From: Acidobacteriota bacterium
Lineage (GTDB): Bacteria > Acidobacteriota > Blastocatellia > Pyrinomonadales > Pyrinomonadaceae
Assembly (NCBI GenBank): GCA_003222975.1
Contig: QHXN01000029.1
Location: forward strand, 1 to 52,723
DNA length: 52,723 nt
Direction: 5' to 3'
A program made the position numbers and the translations under genes. The notes beneath the pieces were generated by a model that did not search any database, was not told the DNA's origin, and worked only from the letters and a program-made list of their open reading frames with translations. Of the stretch, positions 26,004 to 34,674 are shown piece after piece (positions within the stretch are counted from its first letter, which is position 1; each line of letters opens with the position of its first letter).

Positions 26004-28256
26004 TCAGTTCGTGATGACGAATGACGCCTGCTGCCTGACCGTCTTGTGCGCGACCGAATCCACGGCCTCGATCACGGCGGTGTACTTGCCCGCCGGGAGG
26101 CCCGTCAGGCTGATGAACTTCGCGAACGTCAGGTGCGGCAGCGGCTCGTTTACGGCCTCCGTCAACTCGTAGTCTATCGGCTTCAACGCGGCTTTGCCGT
26201 CTCTCAAGAGAGTCACCGTGACCAACGCCTTCGGCTTGCCTGACGCGGCACTGGCCGCCGCGTTGTAGAGGTCGAAAAAGATTATCAGGTTGTCACCGGC
26301 GCGAAACTCCCGGCTGGGCAAGGGGCTGATGAGCGCGCCGCCATGACTGAGCACGTCGCCCGGCACGCCCGCGCCCGCCGCCGTCGGGGGCGCACTCTTC
26401 ACAGGCTCTACGTGGCGGCTCAGCACCGCGTCGGTCATCGAGAAATCCGTGCCCGCTTCGGGCAGGACGAGCTTCTCCCGCCGCGCCGCCGTCTTCCCAG
26501 ACAGCCTGTCTCTAACGACCATGTCAACGCTGTACGTGCCCGGCGCGAGTTCCACGTCCTGCCGGTAGAAGACGTTGTTGTTCAGAATGGACTGGTACTG
26601 CTCCGCCGTCAGCGACACGTCGAAGTTCCCGCCCAGACGGGAGAGAATCCTGTCCTGCCCCTCGCGGACGACGACCAGCACGTCGAGCTGCATCCGCTGG
26701 CGGTCGGCCCTCGGCTCGAACTTCACCGCGTCGTGCGGCACTTCGAGCGCCAGAGGGACGACGTAGCGCCCGCCCTGCGAACGGAACGGACTCATCTCGA
26801 CGAAGAGCGGCAAAGAGGAGACGGACTCCGGCGCGGTGACGCTCGCCAGCAGCTTCTTCTCGTCCGGCGAGAGCGGCACGATCTGGTCGGGCGCGATGGC
26901 GTAGTAGCCGTTGCGCGCCAACACCTGCGCGCCGGGCCTGCCGACCTCGATCTTCAGTTTGCGGAAGCCGCCGTCGAAATTCGGGTCGGTGCTCTGGTAG
27001 GCGAGCGTATAGCGCGCGCGTATCTCCTGGTCAATGCGCTCCAGACCTTTGGCGATGTCGTTCGTGCCCCGGACGAACTTTCCGCCCGTGTCGCCGGAGA
27101 TTCTAAAGAGGATGTCGTGCTCGCGGTTCGACCCCTCGAAGCGCGACTGGTCGAACTCGTTCTCGCCGCCTTCGGTGTGCGCCCTCGTTTCGGGGCGGCC
27201 CACACCGGCGATGCCCTGCAAGGGCGAGGGCGGCGCGTATGCGCCCGATAGCGGGGCGTTCGCCTGGAGTCCCGCCGAGTCTATGATGTAGATGGCGACG
27301 TTGGCGCGGTTGGCGATGTCAATGGTGCTCTGCACCTGCCAATCTAAAACCTCCGGTGAGACGAACCCCTGCGAGAACAGAACCAGCGTCTTCTTGCCGG
27401 GGACATTGCGCTGCGCCTCGCAGATGGCCGCGAGCGCGGCGAGGATGGGACGCGCCTGCTGGAGGCCGAGCGCCGTGCGGAGTCGGAGGTATTCCTGTAG
27501 CACGCGCGCGGCGATCATGGCCGCCATTAGCAGCTCCGCGCCGCCCTGGCTCGTTATCGAAGTGACGTCCGCCGTGTCCACGCCGGTCGAAGCCTCCCGA
27601 AGCTTGACTATGTTCTCTTCGATCTCGCGCTGCTCGAAGTTCTTCGAGGAGGTCGAGGCGGCGGCGGCCTTATCCACGGCGGCGAGCAGCTTGTCTTTGT
27701 CGCGTGTGAACGGCTGGAGCAGTTGCAGCCCGCCCGTCACGGAGAACAGCGCGACCGTGTCGGTGTCGGCCACCTGTTCTTTGATGTACTTGATCGCCCC
27801 GTCGCGGACGCGCTTCATGTTCGCGGTGTCGGTCGTCAGCCCGTCGAGCACGAGCGAGATGACGTTGCCCGGCATGCCGGCCTGCGCGCGCGTCGGCTGT
27901 GCGGCGGGCCGGGACGTTTCGCCCGCCGCTTTCGGCGCGCTCTCGACGCCGGTCGCGTTGCCGGCGAGAGGCGGATTGAAAAACTCGACCTTCTGCCGCA
28001 CGCCGTTCTCGAACACCGTGAAGTCGTCGGCCTTGAGATCGTTGACGTAGTTCCCCTTCTTGTCCTTGACCATCACGTCAACGTTGACGAGGTGAGACCT
28101 CACCGTCACCACCTCTTCGTCCGGGTTCTTCTGAGTCTCCTTGCTCTGCTGCGCCTGCGGACGCGCCGAGCAGAGGAGGAGGGAGGCGACGACGAGCAGG
28201 CGCCAGGTCAGGCTCAAGCGGCGCGCTCCCAGGAAAGAGATTTTGACGGACATCAT
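26004..28256 (-). CDS. VWFA-related secreted protein of the acidobacterial type
   Basis: A 750-residue exported protein. A signal peptide precedes VTVRSHLVNVDVMVKDKKGNYV, a 'vocabulary' segment typical of the Acidobacteria VWFA-related family (TIGR03436). A VWA fold spans about residues 130-350 (VISLVLDGLTTDTANM, GKKTLVLFSQGFVSPEV). The metal-site motif reads DGLT, not DxSxS, so metal binding may be lost. A C-terminal region of about 300 residues has beta-sandwich character (GRYVVPLALEVP, GTYSVDMVVRDR). Such proteins are abundant in the phylum and may mediate adhesion or protein contacts; the actual role is unknown. The ATG has a GGAGG site. Confidence 0.85.
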   Translation of the reverse strand: MMSVKISFLGARRLSLTWRLLVVASLLLCSARPQAQQSKETQKNPDEEVVTVRSHLVNVDVMVKDKKGNYVNDLKADDFTVFENGVRQKVEFFNPPLAGNATGVESAPKAAGETSRPAAQPTRAQAGMPGNVISLVLDGLTTDTANMKRVRDGAIKYIKEQVADTDTVALFSVTGGLQLLQPFTRDKDKLLAAVDKAAAASTSSKNFEQREIEENIVKLREASTGVDTADVTSITSQGGAELLMAAMIAARVLQEYLRLRTALGLQQARPILAALAAICEAQRNVPGKKTLVLFSQGFVSPEVLDWQVQSTIDIANRANVAIYIIDSAGLQANAPLSGAYAPPSPLQGIAGVGRPETRAHTEGGENEFDQSRFEGSNREHDILFRISGDTGGKFVRGTNDIAKGLERIDQEIRARYTLAYQSTDPNFDGGFRKLKIEVGRPGAQVLARNGYYAIAPDQIVPLSPDEKKLLASVTAPESVSSLPLFVEMSPFRSQGGRYVVPLALEVPHDAVKFEPRADRQRMQLDVLVVVREGQDRILSRLGGNFDVSLTAEQYQSILNNNVFYRQDVELAPGTYSVDMVVRDRLSGKTAARREKLVLPEAGTDFSMTDAVLSRHVEPVKSAPPTAAGAGVPGDVLSHGGALISPLPSREFRAGDNLIIFFDLYNAAASAASGKPKALVTVTLLRDGKAALKPIDYELTEAVNEPLPHLTFAKFISLTGLPAGKYTAVIEAVDSVAHKTVRQQASFVITN

Positions 28257-28431
28257 TGAAACCTCCGGGCGGTCGGCCTCGAATCAGACTCGAACAGGCC
28301 GGACGATTGCCTCTCGACAAAACGAGTCGAGAAGTGGAGTATAGCCCCCGGCGCGGATTTTAAGGAACGGCCCGGCGCGCGCTTCCCTGTCGCCGGGGCA
28401 ATCGCTCGAAGTATCTCCGACGGGTGAACGA

Positions 28432-29586
28432 ATGGGAGATAGAGTTAAGAGAACCCTGACACTCTCATTCCTTCTGGCCTGCGCACTCCTCTATCTCGGA
28501 GAGTCACTTTTAATAAGCGGCCAGGGCCAGACGCGTGGGAACACTTCCCTCTCCAGGTGGCGGCCCGCGCGCGACCTCAACGGTGTCGGCTACGTGGGCG
28601 CGAGCGCCTGCGCCGAGTGCCACGCGAAAGAGGCGCGCACGCAGCTCACGACGCCGATGGGCCACGCGTCGGAGCGTGCAGCCGACTGCGAAGTCTTAAA
28701 GACGCGCGCGCCACTCACCTTTCGCAACGGCCCCTACACCTACCGGATTACGCGCGACGGCGACCGCAGCATCTACACGGTCGGCGACGGCGCGGCGACG
28801 ATCTCGGAACCCGTACTCTTCTGCTTCGGGCAGGGCGTGGCCGGACAGACTTACATCTTCCGGCACGGCGGCGCGTTCTACGAAAGCCGCGTCAGCTATT
28901 TTCAAGCCCTCCAGAACCTCGACATCACAATCCTGCACCCGCGCGCTGTCCCGTCGTCGCTCGAAGACGCGCTCGGACGCCCGATGAGCCAGGAGGCGAC
29001 GCAAGGTTGTTTCAGTTGCCACACGACGCCAGCCACGGGCGGCCCACGTCCACAGTTGGAGCGCGCCGCGCCCGGCGTCAGTTGCGAAGCCTGCCACGGG
29101 CCGGGCGAGAGACACGTCGCGGCGGCGAGGGCGAAGAATTTAAAAGACCCGCAAATCTTCAACCCGGCGAGCCTGGACGCGCTCGAACTGTCGCAGGAGT
29201 TCTGCGGCGCGTGCCACCAGAGCTTCGACACCGTGATGTCGCTCGCCGGGCAGGGCGGCGCGGGCAACATACGCTTCCAGCCCTACCGAATCTTCAACAG
29301 CCGCGGCCACCTCGTAAACGACCGCCGCCTCAGTTGCGTCGCCTGCCACGACCCGCACGAACAGTTGCAGCACGACGAAGCTTACTACGACTCGAAGTGC
29401 CTCGCCTGCCACCTCTCAAGCGCCAAAGAGCCGAAGACCGAGGCGCGCGCGGCTCCCGCTTGCCCCGTCAGTGCGAAACAGTGCGCGACGTGCCACATGC
29501 CGAAGGTCGAGCTGCCGGAGATGCACTACAAGTTCACCGACCACTGGATTCGCGTCGTCAGGCCGGGCGAGGCCGTGCCGAGATGA
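28432..29586 (+). CDS. Secreted heptaheme c-type cytochrome
   Basis: A 384-residue protein with an N-terminal export helix (LTLSFLLACALLYLGESLLI) and seven CxxCH heme-attachment motifs: CAECH 60, CFSCH 193, CEACH 218, CGACH 258, CVACH 302, CLACH 323 and CATCH 351. The gap from 64 to 193 is a heme-free beta-rich domain (GPYTYRITRDGDRSIYTV, GQGVAGQTYIFRHGG). The layout resembles cytochrome c554/NrfB-like multiheme families. It would carry electrons in the periplasm, but no reductase gene is adjacent, so the partner is unknown. Its stop codon abuts the heptad repeat at 29586. Confidence 0.9.
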   Translation: MGDRVKRTLTLSFLLACALLYLGESLLISGQGQTRGNTSLSRWRPARDLNGVGYVGASACAECHAKEARTQLTTPMGHASERAADCEVLKTRAPLTFRNGPYTYRITRDGDRSIYTVGDGAATISEPVLFCFGQGVAGQTYIFRHGGAFYESRVSYFQALQNLDITILHPRAVPSSLEDALGRPMSQEATQGCFSCHTTPATGGPRPQLERAAPGVSCEACHGPGERHVAAARAKNLKDPQIFNPASLDALELSQEFCGACHQSFDTVMSLAGQGGAGNIRFQPYRIFNSRGHLVNDRRLSCVACHDPHEQLQHDEAYYDSKCLACHLSSAKEPKTEARAAPACPVSAKQCATCHMPKVELPEMHYKFTDHWIRVVRPGEAVPR

Positions 29587-29676
29587 AATGATGAGTGCGG
29601 AATGATGAATGATGAATGAAAGGCAGGCCGTCTTTTAATTCATCATTCATCATTCATCATTTATCATTTATCATTT
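29586..29676. repeat. Heptad inverted repeat, TGATGAA family, copy 3
   Basis: The left arm (29586-29622) has units TGATGAG, TGCGGAA, TGATGAA, TGATGAA. The right arm (29633-29676) has two extra TGATAAA-type units on the complementary strand, so the arms are unequal. It lies between convergent genes; the cytochrome TGA (29584-29586) touches the left end and the GH3 TGA (29671-29673) is inside the right arm. Confidence 0.92.
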
Positions 29677-32208
29677 GAGCGTGAGCTTGCCGCGCAGCTC
29701 AATCTGCTCGGAGGAGCGGCCTACGAGCACGTCGAAGTCGCCGGGGTCTGCGCGCCACTGCTTCGCGCCCGCGTCGTAGTAGGAGAAGGCGCGTCGGTCG
29801 AGCGTCACGCTCACCCGTCGCGTCTCGCCGGGGCGCAAGGAGACCTTCGCGAAGCCCTTCAACTCCTTCGCGGGCCGCGCCACCTTCGCGTGCGTGTCGC
29901 CGACATAGACTTGAGCCACGTCCGCGCCCTCGCGCGTGCCGGTGTTCTTCACGTCGAATGAGACTTCGTAGAGCGCCCCCGTCGAAGCGCCGTTAGCCGG
30001 ACTCGCGGCGGCGGGCCTGACGGTCAGGTTGCCGTACTTGAAGGTCGTGTAAGAGAGGCCATAGCCGAACGGGAAAAGCGGCTTCGTGTTGTTGTGCTCG
30101 TAGCCGCGGTAGCCGACGAAGACGCCCTCCTTGTACTCGACGCGGTTCGTGCCCGCCGCCGGGTAGTAGCTATCGTGGACGGGGTTGTCTTCCCAGCGCC
30201 GCTCGAACGTGACGGGCAGACGGCCCGAAGGGTTCACGTCGCCGAAGAGAACTTCGGCCAGAGCCGTCCCGCCCTCCTGCCCCGGATACCACGCCTCAAT
30301 CAACGCGGGCACGCGTTCGACCCAACCGCTCATGTCCACCGAGCCGCCGGACGTGACGACGACGATGGTGTTCTTGTTCGCCGCGGCCATCTCCTGAATC
30401 AACTCGTCCTGTCCGGGTGGCAAGCCGAACGTTCGGTCAGCGCCCTCGCTCTCCGTTTCGGGGCCGAAGCCCGCGGCGACGACGACCGCGTCGGCCCGCG
30501 CGGCCATCTGCTTCGCCTCCGCGTCAACCGCCGAGCCGCGCCGCACGACGCCCAGCCTCAGCTTCGCGCCGAGCCAGCCGGAGCGCCCGTGCTGTTCGAG
30601 CACGACCTTGTGCGGCCCCGCGTCGAGCTGTAGGGTCGCGTAGCCCGTGAGCGCCATCGAAACCTTCCAGTTGTCGAGGACGAGCTTGTCGTCAACGTAG
30701 AGGCGGTTGTAGCCGCCGTCCTCGCCGGTTGACTGCACGAAGATGTCGTGCGTGCCGGCGGCCTGCGGCGTGTAGTAGCCCGTCCAGCGCGATGAGGTCG
30801 TCCCTTCCGGCAAAGAAGCCCGTGCGCCCGGCCCGTAGTTGATGTGACGCTCGGTGCGCGTCGCGACCGGCTGGCCTTGCAGGTCTTCGGTCTTGAAGAA
30901 TTCCGCGCGCAGGCCCGGCTGCCCGTTCGCCGCGGCGTTCGTGAAGTTGGTCGCCTCGGCCAACTCGCTCAGAGAGGGAATGCCGCGCTGGTACAAGACC
31001 CTGACCGACGGGCCGAGCGTGTTGCCCAAGCCTTCGAGGAAGCTGACCGCGGCGAACGGCTGCACGCCGGCGCTGCCGCCGCCGACGGGCACCGCCGGGT
31101 ACGCGTCCGGGCCGACGACGAGGACGGATTTGATTCTGCCACGGTTAAGCGGGAGCAGGTTGCCGTCGTTTTTGAGAAGCACCATGCCTTCGCGCGCCGC
31201 CTGGAGCGCGGCCTGGCGGCCCTGCTGGTTGAAGCGGGGGATGGAGGCGTCCAGTTGCTCGCGGTCGAGCCAGCCGAAGCGTATCGCCGTGCGCAGTATG
31301 CGGCGCACGTGCTCGTCAATCGTGGCCTGGGAGACGCGGCCCTCCCGGACGGCGGGCAGGAGCGTCTGCCGGTTCATGAAAAAGCCGGAGGGCATCTCCA
31401 AGTCCTGGCCCGCGTTAGCCGCCGCCACGCCGTCGTAGGTGGCGAACCAGTCGGACATGATGAGGCCGTCGAAATTCCACTCGCCCTTCGCAACGTCGGT
31501 GAGGATGTGTTGGTTCTGCGAAGCGTGCGCGCCGTTGACGAGGTTGTAGGAGTCCATGATCGCGCCGACGTGCGCCTCATGGACTGCGGCCTCGAACGTC
31601 GGCATGTAAATCTCGCGCGCCGTGCGCTCGTCAATCAACGAGTCGGTGTTGTGCCGGTCGAACTCCGAGTTGTTCCCCATGAAGTGCTTGACGGTGGCCG
31701 AGACGCCCTGCGACTGCACGCCGCGGATGTAGCCGACGGCGATGCGCGAGGCGAGAAAGGGGTCTTCGCCGAAGTATTCAAAGTTGCGCCCGTTCGTCGG
31801 CGAGCGGTAGATGTTGACGCCCGGCCCCAGGAGGAAGTGCACGCCCTTGGCGCGCGCGTCGCGTCCGATCTCCGTGCCGACGCGCTCGGCCAACGGCGTG
31901 TCCCAGGTGGCCGCGAGCGAGACGCCGCCCGCCATCGCCGTCGCCGGGCCGTAGTTGCGCACGCCCAAAGGGCCGTCGGCCATCTTCAGGCGCGGGAGGC
32001 CGAGGCGCGGCACGTCGCGCACGAAGAAGCCGTCCACGCCGCCGAGCATGTCTATCTTCTCCTCAAGCGTCATCTTGCCGAGGATGGACTCGACGCGGCG
32101 CTCGACCTCCGCAGGCGCGGGCGGCGCGTTCGTCTGCGCGCGGGCCGGAGTAAAGCTATTGACGAGGAGCGACAGAACGGCGACGGACGAGCACAGTGTT
32201 TTTCTCAT
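29671..32208 (-). CDS. GH3 family beta-glycosidase with PA14 insert
   Basis: An 845-residue exported enzyme. A signal peptide (SVAVLSLLVNSFTPARAQ) is followed by the GH3 N-domain (TLEEKIDMLGG, MADGPLGVRN, VKHFMGNN) with the nucleophile Asp in GLIMSDWFATYD near residue 265. In the GH3 C-domain, beginning VLLKNDGNLLPLN, a PA14 carbohydrate-binding domain is inserted at about residues 415-560 (LRAEFFKTEDLQG to KVVLEQHGRSG). A Fn3-like C-domain (VTLDRRAFSYYD) closes it. Such BglX-like enzymes release terminal glucose or xylose; the substrate is not certain. ATG 32208 has a GGAGAAGGTG site. It is 75 nt downstream of the GH20 gene and probably co-transcribed with it. Confidence 0.93.
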   Translation of the reverse strand: MRKTLCSSVAVLSLLVNSFTPARAQTNAPPAPAEVERRVESILGKMTLEEKIDMLGGVDGFFVRDVPRLGLPRLKMADGPLGVRNYGPATAMAGGVSLAATWDTPLAERVGTEIGRDARAKGVHFLLGPGVNIYRSPTNGRNFEYFGEDPFLASRIAVGYIRGVQSQGVSATVKHFMGNNSEFDRHNTDSLIDERTAREIYMPTFEAAVHEAHVGAIMDSYNLVNGAHASQNQHILTDVAKGEWNFDGLIMSDWFATYDGVAAANAGQDLEMPSGFFMNRQTLLPAVREGRVSQATIDEHVRRILRTAIRFGWLDREQLDASIPRFNQQGRQAALQAAREGMVLLKNDGNLLPLNRGRIKSVLVVGPDAYPAVPVGGGSAGVQPFAAVSFLEGLGNTLGPSVRVLYQRGIPSLSELAEATNFTNAAANGQPGLRAEFFKTEDLQGQPVATRTERHINYGPGARASLPEGTTSSRWTGYYTPQAAGTHDIFVQSTGEDGGYNRLYVDDKLVLDNWKVSMALTGYATLQLDAGPHKVVLEQHGRSGWLGAKLRLGVVRRGSAVDAEAKQMAARADAVVVAAGFGPETESEGADRTFGLPPGQDELIQEMAAANKNTIVVVTSGGSVDMSGWVERVPALIEAWYPGQEGGTALAEVLFGDVNPSGRLPVTFERRWEDNPVHDSYYPAAGTNRVEYKEGVFVGYRGYEHNNTKPLFPFGYGLSYTTFKYGNLTVRPAAASPANGASTGALYEVSFDVKNTGTREGADVAQVYVGDTHAKVARPAKELKGFAKVSLRPGETRRVSVTLDRRAFSYYDAGAKQWRADPGDFDVLVGRSSEQIELRGKLTLK

Positions 32209-32283
32209 GGCGTTCACCTTCTCCGTAGCAGTTATGAATCGGCGCAACCCTTCGTCGGGAGCATGTGCATAACATCAGCCGGG

Positions 32284-34416
32284 TTATTTCTTTGCCGGGG
32301 CGGCGAGTTGCTTCACACGCTTGCGCCAGTCCGCGGGCGTCGTGGTCTTGAGTTGCGGCAGTTCGTAGGCCGCGACGACCAACTCTCTGAGACTCGGTAT
32401 GACTGGGAACTCAAGGGCGGCTTTCGGCTTCGCGACCTCTTCGAGCGCGGCGAGACGAGCGTCGCGCCACTCGTTGCCCGGCGCGACGCCCTTCGTCAGA
32501 TACGAAAGGGCCTCCAAGCCTATCGTCCCGATCCGCGAAAGGTCTCCGGCGAGCGGCCTCGCTTCGGCGAGTCCGGGCGAGCGGTCAATCAAAGCCTCCA
32601 ACTGCGGGCCTGCGTCGCGCCAGCCGGTCAGTGTATCCTGTATGTCCCGCGAGTAGGTCTCGAAGCGTGGGGCGTCGGAGAGCAGGCCGTCAACCTCGCC
32701 GGCGAACCTGCGCGCGGCGTCGCTGTCGGGGCGCGCCGCGTCCACGAGTCCGGTGAGCGGGCTGAGCATCGTCTGCGGGCGCACCTCGTAGCGCCTGTAC
32801 TCCTTCACAGGCTCGACCACGGAGGCGAGCGTCCTCAATGCCCCGTTGTCTTCGCCCCCGGCGAGGCGACGGAGCATCACGGCCTGGTTCTTCTCGTGCG
32901 TCAGTCCGAGTTCTTCGAGCTGCACACTGACGACGGCGAGCCGGCGATACATGTCGTCCACGTCGTTAACCGTGCGCGGAGACCAGAGCCTCTCGGCGAT
33001 GGCGGCGGTGCGCGGCCAGATGCGCGAGTCAATAGTCTCCGGCGAAACCCACTCGCCCCACATCGTCGCCTCGCCGCCGAGGACGTGCGCGGCCTCCGCG
33101 GGCGTGAGTGTGCTGCCTTCGGGCAGAGGGTCTGCGAGGTAGTGTTGAGAGGCCGGGTAGATGAGATCAATGTAGTAGCCAGCGGAGAGGACGCCGTCGT
33201 AGCCGCGCTTCGCGGCCTCGGCCAGAGACGAGGGGCCGCGCCAGGATTGTATGACCACGTCCTTCGGCAGGTCGGGCTGAAAGATTTCGTCCCAGCCCAT
33301 CATGCGCTTGCCGTGACGGTTGAGGATTTTCAGAAGGCGCTGGTTGAAGTAAGTCTGAAGCGCGCGGTTGTCCTTGACGGCGTGCTCCCGCATGAAGGCT
33401 TGAATCTTTGGATTCCTGTCCCACTGCTTGCCCTCGTTCTCGTCGCCGCCGATGTGCAGGTAGGCGTCGGGGAAGAGCGCGGCCATCTCGCCTAGAAAGG
33501 CGTCGAGGAACTTATAGACCTCCTCGTTCGTCGGGTCGAGCGCCGGCTCGAATATCCCTGCGCCGCGTTCAATCTTGTAAGGCCCCGGCGCACTCCCCAA
33601 CTCCGGGTAGCCGACGAGCCAGCTCGTGCTGTGGCCCGGAATGTCGAACTCCGGCACGACGCGTATGCCGCGCTCGCTCGCGTAGGCGATGATCGCGCGC
33701 GCCTCGTCTTGCGTGTAGAAGAGGCCGTCGGAGCCGAGGCCCGTGAGCTTCGGAAACTTCTTGCTCTCGATGCGGAAGCCCTGGTCTTCCGAGAGGTGCC
33801 AGTGAAAGACGTTGAGCTTGACGGCGGCCATCGCGTCGAGGTTGCGCTTCAAGACCGCCAGAGGCTCGTAGTGCCGCCCCACGTCAATCAGAAGCCCGCG
33901 CCAGCGGAAGCGCGGCACGTCCTGAATCTGGACTGCCGGGATGAAGTAGCCGTCGCGGTCGCCTTCGAGGAGTTGCAGGAACGTCTCCAGCCCGCGCAGC
34001 GCGCCGACGACCGTCGCGGCGCGGAGCACGGCCTGCTTGTCCGAAACGTCGAGTGAGTACGACTCGTCCTCCTCGACCGAAGGGACGGTCTGCCCCGGCC
34101 CCTTGCACTCGACGACGAGCGCCGCGCCATTCGCGTCTCCCGCGAGTCCCTGCGGGAACTCCAGCACCGTGCGTCCTTCGAGCCTTCGGACTGCGCGTTC
34201 GACGCCCGCCCGCAGGCGTTCGTCAACGTGCCCGCGCGCGGCGACGCTGAACGACTTGGTGACGGCGAGCCTGCCCGGATTGAATCGCACAGAGGCCGGC
34301 ACGGGCATCAGGTGGTGCCGGGTCGCGGGTTGCATGCCCGGCCCTGCGGTCTGCGCGCAGACTTTCAGGACGCAGGACAAAAGGAGCAGGATCGAGACGT
34401 ATCCGATTGCTTTCAT
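32284..34416 (-). CDS. GH20 beta-N-acetylhexosaminidase
   Basis: A 710-residue exported enzyme that removes terminal GlcNAc or GalNAc. A signal peptide (VSILLLLSCVLKVCAQ) precedes the GH20b domain, and the catalytic barrel starts RFRWRGLLIDVGRHY. The catalytic Asp-Glu pair is seen in LHIGGDENEGKQWDRN near residue 325. WHLSEDQGFR and MGWDEIFQ also fit the family. The C-terminal helical region (from about residue 520) is usual for long hexosaminidases. It is the first gene of a pair with the GH3 gene and is divergent from the phosphohexomutase-like gene, which supports an amino-sugar role for the region. Confidence 0.93.
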   Translation of the reverse strand: MKAIGYVSILLLLSCVLKVCAQTAGPGMQPATRHHLMPVPASVRFNPGRLAVTKSFSVAARGHVDERLRAGVERAVRRLEGRTVLEFPQGLAGDANGAALVVECKGPGQTVPSVEEDESYSLDVSDKQAVLRAATVVGALRGLETFLQLLEGDRDGYFIPAVQIQDVPRFRWRGLLIDVGRHYEPLAVLKRNLDAMAAVKLNVFHWHLSEDQGFRIESKKFPKLTGLGSDGLFYTQDEARAIIAYASERGIRVVPEFDIPGHSTSWLVGYPELGSAPGPYKIERGAGIFEPALDPTNEEVYKFLDAFLGEMAALFPDAYLHIGGDENEGKQWDRNPKIQAFMREHAVKDNRALQTYFNQRLLKILNRHGKRMMGWDEIFQPDLPKDVVIQSWRGPSSLAEAAKRGYDGVLSAGYYIDLIYPASQHYLADPLPEGSTLTPAEAAHVLGGEATMWGEWVSPETIDSRIWPRTAAIAERLWSPRTVNDVDDMYRRLAVVSVQLEELGLTHEKNQAVMLRRLAGGEDNGALRTLASVVEPVKEYRRYEVRPQTMLSPLTGLVDAARPDSDAARRFAGEVDGLLSDAPRFETYSRDIQDTLTGWRDAGPQLEALIDRSPGLAEARPLAGDLSRIGTIGLEALSYLTKGVAPGNEWRDARLAALEEVAKPKAALEFPVIPSLRELVVAAYELPQLKTTTPADWRKRVKQLAAPAKK

Positions 34417-34456
34417 GTGATCCTCGACGAGCCGGACGAGACGAAAACATCTTGCG

Positions 34457-34490
34457 CGGCGCGCGCGTGCAGACCTGTACGCGCGCGCTC
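34457..34490. promoter_or_regulatory. GC-rich palindrome in the GH20/mutase divergent region
   Basis: GCGCGCGT and ACGCGCGC arms enclose about 14 nt. They lie 40-75 nt upstream of the GH20 start in the 258-bp divergent gap. It could be an operator or hairpin; base composition alone makes such matches likely here, so confidence is low. Nothing else clear was seen in this gap apart from an AT-richer stretch at 34500-34620 where promoters probably lie. Confidence 0.25.
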
Positions 34491-34674
34491 GTCCGGAATA
34501 AATTGACGGTAGAATTTCAGGGCGAACTTGAATCGAAGGCTAATCATTAGAACAGAGTGCGCCGGCTAGTCAATCAAAATTTGTTGACTCGCCTTGAAAG
34601 TTGAATGAACGGGGTCGTGAAAAAGTTTTCAGTGACCCGCATCTTTCCTTTCTGCTATCCTCCGGTCTCGCGTT

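Noticed and set aside
30844..33495. An 883-residue plus-strand open frame opposite GH3 and GH20
   Set aside because: It is antisense to two clear glycosidases, has biased Arg/Ala/Val composition and spans the gap between them.
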